A DNA stretch of 7,541 nucleotides, taken from positions 1-7,541 of the forward strand of contig JBDRLV010000047.1 in NCBI GenBank assembly GCA_043812755.1, given 5' to 3'. This document shows, one piece after another, positions 1 through 5,697 of this stretch. Below the pieces are notes generated by a model. The model saw nothing but the letters and a program-made list of their open reading frames with translations, searched no databases and was not told the origin of the DNA. How positions within the stretch are numbered: position 1 is the stretch's first letter; every line of letters begins with the position of its first letter. Position numbers and translations under genes: made by a program. This DNA is from JBDRLV01 sp043812755. GTDB lineage: Bacteria > Patescibacteriota > Patescibacteriia > UBA9934 > GWF2-40-263.

Positions 1-12
1 GTATTTGGCATA

Positions 13-669
13 TTAGTTTAATTGTTTCAAAAATTGATTTATTTCCTTTTCATACTCCTTTAACAAATAATGCAAATCAGGAGTAAATAAATCAGGATCA
101 AGCTCCATTTCTTTTTTTAGATTATCTATTGAATAATACAAAATTCCACTTGCCTCACGGTCACTTGCCTTCATGGGGCCACCGTAAACTCCAAAATACA
201 ACCAAACATTTTTTGCTGTTGGGATACATTTGCCGTCCCAACAATTATCAATTATATGAATTTTATTATCAATAAACTCTAGAACTGCAACACTTTCTAA
301 ATTCTTTTTTAAAGACCTTAATGTTGGGATAAGATGTTCGTTCTGATCTCTTTGCAACACTACCGCTGGAACGCGCAATTCCTGCACACATTCAACCATG
401 GCAGTGTAGGCAGGAGTAAACCCTGCTTCAATATGACCTCCCACTGCTTTATCAATCATTCTTGGGTTATGCGCTTTATCATTCGAGCGCTTCTGAACGA
501 TCATTTCTTTATCAAAAGTAAAAAGAAGAACATCAAAAACACCAACTGCCAATGTTGGATGCCCAGTTTTCTCTACAACCTTCTTTTGCTCATTATAATA
601 TTTCTTACGCTCCATTGGCTTGACCACATCTGAGTGGTCGAGTTTGTATGTATTTATGTATTCACTCAT
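13..669 (-). CDS. NUDIX-fold protein with degenerate catalytic box
   Basis: This 218-residue protein has a NUDIX core from about residue 36 to 180. A first strand (GVFDVLLFTFDKEMIVQKRS, 43-62) precedes a KAVGGHIEAG segment that resembles NUDIX hydrolases of the isopentenyl-diphosphate isomerase/YfcD type. The NUDIX box (G78 to V100) should read Gx5Ex7REUxEExGU. Here the first Glu is F84, the Arg is V92, one metal-binding Glu is Q96 and the Gly is R99; only E93 and E97 remain. Catalysis may therefore be weak or lost, or the protein may only bind a nucleotide-like ligand. The substrate cannot be deduced. Residues 140-152 hold an insert with two cysteines (C143, C148). There is no Shine-Dalgarno before the ATG, but a possible promoter ends about 10 bases upstream, suggesting a nearly leaderless mRNA. 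The fold is likely; the activity is uncertain. Confidence 0.85.
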   Translation of the reverse strand: MSEYINTYKLDHSDVVKPMERKKYYNEQKKVVEKTGHPTLAVGVFDVLLFTFDKEMIVQKRSNDKAHNPRMIDKAVGGHIEAGFTPAYTAMVECVQELRVPAVVLQRDQNEHLIPTLRSLKKNLESVAVLEFIDNKIHIIDNCWDGKCIPTAKNVWLYFGVYGGPMKASDREASGILYYSIDNLKKEMELDPDLFTPDLHYLLKEYEKEINQFLKQLN

Positions 670-679
670 ATTAATTATT

Positions 680-708
680 AGTATGAAGGAAATTCACAGC
701 TGATGCAA
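680..708 (-). promoter_or_regulatory. Possible promoter of the 13-669 NUDIX gene
   Basis: On the minus strand, TTGCAT (703-708) lies 17 bases before CATACT (680-685). Transcription would start near 673, only about four bases before the ATG at 669, in keeping with the lack of a Shine-Dalgarno. The -10 box matches only moderately. Confidence 0.4.
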
Positions 709-716
709 GTGTAAAC

Positions 717-739
717 AAAAAAAGGTTATTTCAAAACCT
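717..739 (-). terminator. Weak rho-independent terminator
   Basis: On the minus strand, AGGTT (735-739) pairs with AACCT (723-727) across a 7-base loop, followed by a run of seven T (717-723). The 5-bp stem is short. It lies downstream of the stronger terminator at 799-823 and may catch readthrough from the 835-2538 gene. Confidence 0.45.
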
Positions 740-741
740 CT

Positions 742-831
742 CTAGTAGTCACGCACACTTCCACATTGATCACATTTACCAGATATGCCCACAACATGAA
801 AAACCGCGAATTGCTCGCGGTTTATTATCAT
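742..831 (-). CDS. Doubtful 29-residue ORF with a CxxC pair
   Basis: An ATG at 829-831, four bases after the stop codon of the 835-2538 gene (three bases between), opens a 29-codon frame. It ends in a hydrophilic tail with C20-D-Q-C23-G, like half of a zinc knuckle. The terminator hairpin at 799-823 lies inside the frame, so it could only be made from readthrough transcripts, and the weaker terminator at 717-739 follows it. There is no clear Shine-Dalgarno. It may be chance or the remnant of a longer gene. I do not recognise a family. Confidence 0.13.
   Translation of the reverse strand: MIINREQFAVFHVVGISGKCDQCGSVRDY
799..823 (-). terminator. Rho-independent terminator of the 835-2538 gene
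   Basis: A perfect 9-bp stem, AAACCGCGA (801-809) with TCGCGGTTT (815-823), closes a 5-base loop. Read on the minus strand it is followed by T residues (799-803 region). It sits 12 bases after the stop codon of the secreted-protein gene. Confidence 0.85.
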
Positions 832-834
832 ACT

Positions 835-2538
835 CTATCTTCTCACTTTCAAAACCCCACCTAGAATCACGACAATACAGATAACCACAATAACTCCAAC
901 TGTACCCCATGGGGTTGATTCTTTCTCTGGGACATACTCAATCAAGCCCTCAATCGTTGTAAACGGATCCTGGGCCTCAGGCTCATAAGCCAAGACCTTG
1001 ATCGTATTCTTGCCCTCATTAAGATTAAGAGGCTTACCAAACTTTCCATCTTCTTCAACAAACAGCTCGATTTTTTCACCATTAAAATTGGCAAATACTA
1101 TTGTGGTTGAATCTGATACAGAACCTTCTAGTTTAAACACAGAATCTGACACTCTTATTTCTTGGCCTGGCTGAATGTTCACCTTCAGTAATGGTTCAAC
1201 TGAGACTTTAATTTTTTCTCCTTCGGGAACATGCTCTTTAACTACATGTGCAGCTATTTTAATTTGCTTTGATCCATCATCAAGCGCCTTAACCTCGTAT
1301 TCATCTTCTTGCAAAGGAATCTCATTTAAAAGCACCGGAGAAGTCTCACTCAATGTATTTGTTTCATCATAAAATGTCGCCTCAACATCAGTTTGAAATA
1401 AAACCCAAAATTCCCACTCAAACCAAAAGAAATAATAATCCATATAAACCATCTCATCGAGACTTTCAAACACATCTATTGCTTCCTCCCCTGACAAATC
1501 AACTTCTCCTAAAAAAGTAAAATACATCAAACCTGCTTGATCAAGGGTAAAGTTGTTTACATCAGTGGAGTCAATACTTGCTAAATCTGTTGACTTGGAA
1601 TCTTCAAACAAATATATCTCATTTATCTCAATCTGAGTTATTGATGTAATGATTATCTCTTGGGCAATGACTACAGGCTGTTCTAAAGTAGCCATGCCTG
1701 TTGTCTCAGTAGATGCGGGTGCTGGTTGTGGATCTGGAGCAGAAGCCAATTCTGGTTCTGGTTCAGGTGTTGAATCGTTCGTATATGTAAAAACCTGCAC
1801 ATTGCTTTGCTCTGGGGCAGGCGGATCAACACGAACAATAACATTCTCAGAGGTTGTGCCCCCAGGGCCAGAACAAGTAAGACCGTATGTACGAGTGCCA
1901 GTTAAACTACCAGTCTGCTGCCAACCGCCAATAGTACATTTGTCACCGCTCCAGGCGCCTGATGCAACACAACTATTTGCGTTTAGGATTGACCATCTAA
2001 TAGTTGTTCCACTATGATATGGAACTTGAGTCTGATCTGCACTTAAAGAAACGCTTGGCGGATCATAAACCACTAGGGCTGGTTCTGGTTCAGGAGCAAG
2101 TTCTGGCTCGGGTCTTGGTGGAAATTCTTCTTTTTGATAAACAGTGAACCAGCCATCAGATTTATCAGACAAGCTTCCTTTTCCTGTTTCGTATCCTCTG
2201 ATATCAATCACAAACTGCGTGTTAGTTGTATTTCCAACATTCACTTTCCAAGTATACGAACCTGTGTTTGGAGCAGTGAATGCAACCCAATTCAAGTGCC
2301 CAACTCCGTGCGAATACCCAATCGAAACCTTGTCAATATTATCAGATGCATCCCAAGTAATAGTTACCATGTCATCTTCTGTATATACTTCCCCTCCATT
2401 TGGTGATGTTACTGTTAAATGCCCATCAATTGTTGCATGTGAGCTTGGGGCAAATAGAACTAATAGCAATCCTGTGAAAAACGCGAAAAGAACTTGCTTA
2501 CTAATGCATACAAGATGCTTTTTTTGAAAATTTCTCAT
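835..2538 (-). CDS. Secreted, C-terminally anchored Ig-like surface protein
   Basis: This is a 567-residue predicted exported protein of unknown function. A signal peptide (1-35) has basic start residues, a Leu/Phe core and a likely cut after SSHA. Residues about 41-134 form a Kre9/KNH-like module opening with SPNGGEVYTEDD. Pro-Glu linkers (139-155) lead to an Ig-like module (160-238) with cysteines C190, C201 and C222 and a TCSGPGG signature often seen in surface proteins of candidate phyla. After a second Pro-rich linker comes an acidic region with an aromatic patch (YFFWFEWEFW), then a beta-rich C-terminal domain. A membrane helix (about 544-563) ends in KVRR. The start at 2538 is chosen because AAGG lies 7 bases upstream and the signal peptide begins there. 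The open frame runs on to 2706, but that part is translated tRNA-Leu and its terminator. A strong terminator follows at 799-823. Confidence 0.92.
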   Translation of the reverse strand: MRNFQKKHLVCISKQVLFAFFTGLLLVLFAPSSHATIDGHLTVTSPNGGEVYTEDDMVTITWDASDNIDKVSIGYSHGVGHLNWVAFTAPNTGSYTWKVNVGNTTNTQFVIDIRGYETGKGSLSDKSDGWFTVYQKEEFPPRPEPELAPEPEPALVVYDPPSVSLSADQTQVPYHSGTTIRWSILNANSCVASGAWSGDKCTIGGWQQTGSLTGTRTYGLTCSGPGGTTSENVIVRVDPPAPEQSNVQVFTYTNDSTPEPEPELASAPDPQPAPASTETTGMATLEQPVVIAQEIIITSITQIEINEIYLFEDSKSTDLASIDSTDVNNFTLDQAGLMYFTFLGEVDLSGEEAIDVFESLDEMVYMDYYFFWFEWEFWVLFQTDVEATFYDETNTLSETSPVLLNEIPLQEDEYEVKALDDGSKQIKIAAHVVKEHVPEGEKIKVSVEPLLKVNIQPGQEIRVSDSVFKLEGSVSDSTTIVFANFNGEKIELFVEEDGKFGKPLNLNEGKNTIKVLAYEPEAQDPFTTIEGLIEYVPEKESTPWGTVGVIVVICIVVILGGVLKVRR

Positions 2539-2590
2539 AACTTTGCCTTGTTTCATAAATAATAATGCATGGATACATGTGTTTATTATC

Positions 2591-2619
2591 ACGTTAGCCC
2601 ATATACTAATCCTTTTCAA
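2591..2619 (-). promoter_or_regulatory. Weak candidate promoter for the 835-2538 gene
   Basis: On the minus strand TTGAAA (2614-2619) stands 17 bases before TAACGT (2591-2596). The -35 box is good and the -10 box poor. It would give a leader of about 45 bases, which fits a gene that has a Shine-Dalgarno. GATAAT just downstream (2585-2590) is a better -10 box but has no matching -35. Confidence 0.25.
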
Positions 2620-2635
2620 GTATTTTGTGACAAAC

Positions 2636-2657
2636 AAAAAACCGCGACATTGTCGCG
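2636..2657 (-). terminator. Rho-independent terminator of tRNA-Leu
   Basis: CGCGACA (2643-2649) pairs perfectly with TGTCGCG (2651-2657), and on the minus strand the stem is followed by six T (2636-2641). It begins seven bases after the CCA end of tRNA-Leu, so it ends the tRNA transcript. Confidence 0.9.
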
Positions 2658-2663
2658 ATCTTT

Positions 2664-2749
2664 TGGTGCCGAGGAGAGGACTCGAACCTCCACGGGCAAA
2701 GCCCACCAGCTCCTAAGGCTGGCGTGTCTACCAATTCCACCACCCCGGC
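2664..2749 (-). tRNA. tRNA-Leu, anticodon UAG
   Basis: This is a class II tRNA with an encoded CCA (2664-2666). The acceptor stem GCCGGGG/CCTCGGC spans 2743-2749 and 2668-2674, with discriminator A at 2667. The anticodon stem CCAGC/GCTGG holds the loop CTTAGGA, giving anticodon UAG (CTA on the plus strand at 2713-2715). The long variable arm is GGGC-TTT-GCCC, as expected for leucine. The T loop is TTCGAGT. The gene has its own promoter and terminator. The predicted transcription start (about 2751) lies only about two bases before the mature 5' end, so little or no RNase P trimming would be needed. Confidence 0.98.
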
Positions 2750-2757
2750 ATAGCAAG

Positions 2758-2786
2758 ATTCTACTCGAAAATATTGATTTTGTCAA
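2758..2786 (-). promoter_or_regulatory. Strong promoter of tRNA-Leu
   Basis: On the minus strand a perfect TTGACA (2781-2786) lies exactly 17 bases before TAGAAT (2758-2763). Transcription should begin near 2751, just ahead of the mature tRNA end at 2749. Confidence 0.9.
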
Positions 2787-2805
2787 TCCTATCCACAGCA
2801 AGCCC

Positions 2806-2834
2806 TTAACGCACGACATCAAACACAGTGTATT
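2806..2834 (+). promoter_or_regulatory. Candidate promoter P1 of the hairpin region
   Basis: TTAACG (2806-2811) lies 17 bases before TGTATT (2829-2834). Each box has four of six consensus bases. The segment 2806-2837 matches 3091-3122 at 24 of 32 positions, including both boxes, and that copy also lies just ahead of a terminator. The expected start near 2841 would give a transcript of only about 40 bases before terminator 2848-2882. Confidence 0.4.
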
Positions 2835-2847
2835 GAAAGTGTAAGTT

Positions 2848-2882
2848 AATCCCCGACCTAAAACAATGGATCGGGATTTTTT
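2848..2882 (+). terminator. Rho-independent terminator T1
   Basis: The left arm AATCCCCGACC (2848-2858) pairs with GGATCGGGATT (2868-2878), with one bulged base on each side, and is followed by T through 2882 (six in total). It is a convincing plus-strand terminator although no plus-strand gene lies upstream of it in this window. Confidence 0.75.
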
Positions 2883-2889
2883 GTTGAGT

Positions 2890-2979
2890 TATAAAATCTG
2901 TGGGCCTGGCAGGTTGCGTTGTAGGAACTATCAACCCAGCAACCAGGGTTCGATTCCCTGCAGGTCCACAGATTTTATA
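2890..2979 (+). ncRNA. tRNA-like structured element with long terminal stem
   Basis: The ends form a 19-bp inverted repeat: TATAAAATCTGTGGGCCTG (2890-2908) pairs with CAGGTCCACAGATTTTATA (2961-2979), with one G-U pair. The inner seven pairs, GGGCCTG/CAGGTCC plus A2968, look like a tRNA acceptor stem with discriminator. They stack directly on a canonical 5-bp T arm, CAGGG/CCCTG, with the loop TTCGATT (2944-2960). The remaining 35 bases do not make D and anticodon arms. They fold as one hairpin, GTTGC/GCAAC (2913-2917, 2939-2943), with inner stems GTTG/CAAC and TAG/CTA. No anticodon loop with U33 and no CCA are present. It may be a structured small RNA, a decayed tRNA or a regulatory mimic. TATAAAAT at the left edge could serve as a -10 box that would place the start near the first acceptor base. 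The fold is clear; the role is unknown. Confidence 0.6.
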
Positions 2980-2981
2980 CC

Positions 2982-3010
2982 TTGACAGAATTGGAATAAA
3001 TTGGTACATT
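2982..3010 (+). promoter_or_regulatory. Candidate promoter P2 with extended -10
   Basis: A perfect TTGACA (2982-2987) lies 17 bases before TACATT (3005-3010), which is preceded by TGG, an extended -10. The start would be near 3017, giving an RNA of about 58 bases that ends at terminator 3044-3074. The promoter begins three bases after the tRNA-like inverted repeat. Confidence 0.6.
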
Positions 3011-3043
3011 CTAAATGATAGGTCCTGCAACAACTGCCAGAAT

Positions 3044-3074
3044 CCCAACGGTTCACACCGTTGGGTTTTGTTTT
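3044..3074 (+). terminator. Rho-independent terminator T2
   Basis: CCCAACGG (3044-3051) pairs perfectly with CCGTTGGG (3058-3065) around a 6-base loop and is followed by TTTTGTTTT. With P2 it defines a minimal transcription unit with no convincing ORF. Confidence 0.85.
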
Positions 3075-3090
3075 ATCCCCACTTAAGCTA

Positions 3091-3119
3091 TTGACGAACA
3101 AACTGAAACATGGTGTATT
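3091..3119 (+). promoter_or_regulatory. Candidate promoter P3 with extended -10
   Basis: TTGACG (3091-3096) lies 17 bases before TGTATT (3114-3119), which carries TGG just upstream. It is the second copy of the P1-like sequence. Transcription from about 3126 would run straight into hairpin 3127-3167, so this promoter makes either a very short RNA or an attenuated leader for the lamin-tail gene. Confidence 0.5.
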
Positions 3120-3126
3120 GAATATA

Positions 3127-3167
3127 GAAAACAAAACTGCCCTTGCCCAGGGGAGTTTTTTGTTTTC
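3127..3167 (+). terminator. Rho-independent terminator T3
   Basis: ACT-G-CCCT (3136-3143) pairs with AGGG-G-AGT (3149-3156) with one G-G mismatch. The stem is extended by A-rich and T-rich flanks, and six T follow the core. It lies 38 bases before the lamin-tail start codon, where a terminator is unexpected unless it ends the P3 transcript or works as an attenuator. Confidence 0.65.
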
Positions 3168-3168
3168 G

Positions 3169-3197
3169 TTGGCCAACCTAATTAATAAAAATAAAAT
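3169..3197 (+). promoter_or_regulatory. Candidate promoter P4 of the lamin-tail operon
   Basis: TTGGCC (3169-3174) lies 17 bases before TAAAAT (3192-3197). The start would fall at or just before the ATG at 3205, giving a leaderless mRNA. This agrees with the absence of a Shine-Dalgarno before that ATG. Confidence 0.45.
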
Positions 3198-3204
3198 AAC
3201 GTGT

Positions 3205-5697
3205 ATGAATAAATACTACATTGCGTTTATCATATGCCTGTTTGTTTTTGCAAGTGCACTGCCAAAACCAACTCAGGCACAAGAACACCCAAACGTTTTC
3301 ATTTCAGAAATCGCTTGGGCAGGCTCATCACTAAGCAACTCTGATGAATGGATTGAACTTGTTAATCTGTCCAACACAGATGTTGATCTTTCAGGATGGA
3401 CACTCGCTGGTGCTGCAACCAGTGGTGGTGATCTCACTATTCCACAAGACATAACAATAAGTGCAAACTCAACACTAATTATATCCAACTATGAATTCGA
3501 AAATGAAAACTCCTCACTTGCACAGGGAGGAGGACTGGTCACTTCCTCACTCTCACTCTCAAACACAAAACTCAATCTTGTTCTGCAAGATGATGCTCGT
3601 ACCCCAATCGATTATGCAGGAGCAGACGGAGCACCTTTCGCTGGAGCGTCTGGAGGAACTGGAGAAAATGCTGACGGACAGTATGTATCCATGGTCAGAG
3701 TAAATCCAATTGTGAACGGATCCTTAGAAGATGCGTGGGCAGATGCAACTCTTTCGCAAGGATTTGATACAGATATAACTGATCTTGGCACGCCTGGCAT
3801 TGAAGATTACGAATATGCAGTGCATGAAGATTATTTGGCAGAACTATTAACTGCCACTACAGAAGATCCAGCAGATGAATCAGATGAAACACAAGATAAT
3901 GCAACTCAAGACTCGTTGGTTATCAATGAAATAGTTTCAAACCCACCAAGCGGGCAAGATGAGTGGGTTGAAATCTTTAATCCAACACAAAGCGCAGTTG
4001 ATCTAACAGGATGGACACTTATGGAAGGATCTGGAAAATCAACTGCTCTGCCTGAGCAAACACTCCAGGGCGAACAGTATGTTGTTGTATTGAATCCATC
4101 TGGGAATCTAAATAATTCAGGTGATGTTGTGGCCTTGCTTGACCCAACACTCAAGGTGGTAGATCAGGTTTCCTATGGCCCTGACGAGCTTCCAATTCCA
4201 ACCACAGGCTCATTGGCACGCAATGAATCTAACAACTTTGTTCTGACAAAAGTTCCAACACCTGCAAGTGTTAATGTCATAACAGATATTGCACTAGAGG
4301 TTGCAGAACCAGAAGAAACAAATGTTATTGATACAAATCAGGAAACTGACAGCAACGAAACTGCTGTTGATACACAAGACGAAACACAAACAGAAAGTAC
4401 TGCTGTTGTCGATGTTGAAACAGACAACGAAACTCAGACATCTGCAACAACTACACAATCAAACACCGCAACGTCTGATCAAACAGAGGCATTAGCATCA
4501 AGCTCTTCCCAAACCATCCACCTCTCAGAAATCTACCCAAATACTTTGGGTGATGACCTCTCTGAAGAATTCATTGAACTTATAAACGTTGGGGACGAAT
4601 CGATTGATCTGCAAGGCTGGTCGCTTGAGGATGCATCAGGCAAACGCTATACACATGCAGAGTCAAAAATAATGGCACCAGGTAGCCTTGTTGTTCTTGA
4701 GAGACAAACTACAAAAATTAGTCTAAATAATACAGGAGATACAGTGCGCCTTTACGCTCCTGACAATTCACTCGTTGATGAACACGTATATGAAAATGCA
4801 AAAAATGGGGAGTCTGCTATCAGGTACTATGGAGTTTGGACATGGACGACAGTTGTTACGAAAAATGAACCAAATAGAATTCCGCAAGCTGAACCTCAAG
4901 CAACAGTTGAGCAACCAGCTCAAGAACCTCAGCAGCAATCACAACTTTCCACCACCTCTGGGGGGAGTACCAGTACTAGCAGTATAAAAGAGGCAACTCT
5001 TACATACTTTGGAATAGTACTTGTAGAGCCAGGAGTTCTTGGGAAACAGATATTCTTTATTAACACTGGTGTTAGTGGACTGCAGGTGTACAAGTATGAT
5101 TCAGACTTTCCTGCAATATCTCAAGGCGATAGAGTAAAAGTTGTTGGTACCAAAAGCACAATATCAAATGTTGAAAGATTAAAGCTAAGTAACAAAAACG
5201 ATGTGCAAGTGCTCAGTTCTGGAAATGAAGTGCCTACAACCAGCTTAACCATAACTCAGCTTGATGACAGTCAAGTCGGGCAACTTGTTACAACACAAGG
5301 AACGATCTTGTCGCGCTCTGGAAATTCCCTATTAATAAATGACAACAACACGTCTGTTCCAATAAAAATTGCATCCGCTACAAACATTGATTTATTAGCG
5401 TTTGAAAATGGAATGAAAGTTAAAGTAACAGGGATTCTTACAAAATCAAATAGCACCTATCAGATCAATCCAAGATCAGCAGATGATGTTGAGATCCAAG
5501 AAGACACTCTGGCACTTGCAGGAGCCACTGACCAAGGTAAAACAATTCAAGCATCACGCAATCGAAGTTATGGAACATGGCTTGTGGTTGCAGTATCAGT
5601 ATTGCTAACAGGTTTTGCAACAAGACGTGCCCTGCCTTATATCAAACAAAAATATGTCAATAAAAATCTCCGCTTCGTACCTCAAAAAACGAATTGA
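3205..5697 (+). CDS. Membrane-anchored protein with three lamin-tail domains and OB folds
   Basis: This is an 830-residue exported protein. A signal peptide (1-25, likely cut TQA/QE) is followed by lamin-tail (LTD) domain 1 from about residue 31 (FISEIAWAGSS, DEWIELVNLSNTDVDLSGWTL). LTD2 runs about 236-325 (LVINEIVSNPP, DEWVEIFNP, LTGWTL) and LTD3 about 436-550 (IHLSEIYPN, EEFIELINVG, LQGWSLED). Acidic Thr/Gln/Glu-rich linkers lie at about 220-235 and 366-435. Residues about 593-675 and 680-770 look like two OB-fold domains of the YhcR type (GDRVKVVGT and GMKVKVTGILT motifs). A membrane helix (about 791-806) and a basic tail end the protein. LTDs are known in bacterial surface proteins and extracellular nucleases, but no nuclease domain is present. 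A role in binding nucleic acid or other ligands outside the cell is inference. The ATG at 3205 is chosen for the signal peptide; the frame is open upstream through terminator T3. The 3' end overlaps the next gene by 44 bases. Confidence 0.95.
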   Translation: MNKYYIAFIICLFVFASALPKPTQAQEHPNVFISEIAWAGSSLSNSDEWIELVNLSNTDVDLSGWTLAGAATSGGDLTIPQDITISANSTLIISNYEFENENSSLAQGGGLVTSSLSLSNTKLNLVLQDDARTPIDYAGADGAPFAGASGGTGENADGQYVSMVRVNPIVNGSLEDAWADATLSQGFDTDITDLGTPGIEDYEYAVHEDYLAELLTATTEDPADESDETQDNATQDSLVINEIVSNPPSGQDEWVEIFNPTQSAVDLTGWTLMEGSGKSTALPEQTLQGEQYVVVLNPSGNLNNSGDVVALLDPTLKVVDQVSYGPDELPIPTTGSLARNESNNFVLTKVPTPASVNVITDIALEVAEPEETNVIDTNQETDSNETAVDTQDETQTESTAVVDVETDNETQTSATTTQSNTATSDQTEALASSSSQTIHLSEIYPNTLGDDLSEEFIELINVGDESIDLQGWSLEDASGKRYTHAESKIMAPGSLVVLERQTTKISLNNTGDTVRLYAPDNSLVDEHVYENAKNGESAIRYYGVWTWTTVVTKNEPNRIPQAEPQATVEQPAQEPQQQSQLSTTSGGSTSTSSIKEATLTYFGIVLVEPGVLGKQIFFINTGVSGLQVYKYDSDFPAISQGDRVKVVGTKSTISNVERLKLSNKNDVQVLSSGNEVPTTSLTITQLDDSQVGQLVTTQGTILSRSGNSLLINDNNTSVPIKIASATNIDLLAFENGMKVKVTGILTKSNSTYQINPRSADDVEIQEDTLALAGATDQGKTIQASRNRSYGTWLVVAVSVLLTGFATRRALPYIKQKYVNKNLRFVPQKTN

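Noticed and set aside
1649..2527. Plus-strand ORFs antisense to the secreted-protein gene
   Set aside because: They are shadow frames of a strongly coding region; their Ser/Cys-rich composition mirrors the opposite strand.
2539..2706. N-terminal extension of the secreted-protein frame by 56 codons
   Set aside because: It is the translation of tRNA-Leu and its terminator. A signal peptide and an AAGG site define the start at 2538.
2902..2968. A normal tRNA at the tRNA-like element
   Set aside because: The 35 bases between the acceptor and T stems are too few for D plus anticodon arms. No 7-base anticodon loop with U33 can be drawn and no CCA is encoded.
2890..2979. A miniature inverted-repeat transposon
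   Set aside because: The terminal repeats are good, but I see no target-site duplication (GAGT against CCTT) and no second copy in the window.
3015..3086. 23-codon ORF inside the P2 transcript
   Set aside because: It lacks a ribosome site, runs through a perfect terminator hairpin and its peptide has no recognisable features.
2806..3176. Short minus-strand ORFs with peptides such as AGNRTLVAGL and GIEPWLLG
   Set aside because: They are antisense readings of the tRNA-like T arm and of hairpins, a well-known source of false proteins.
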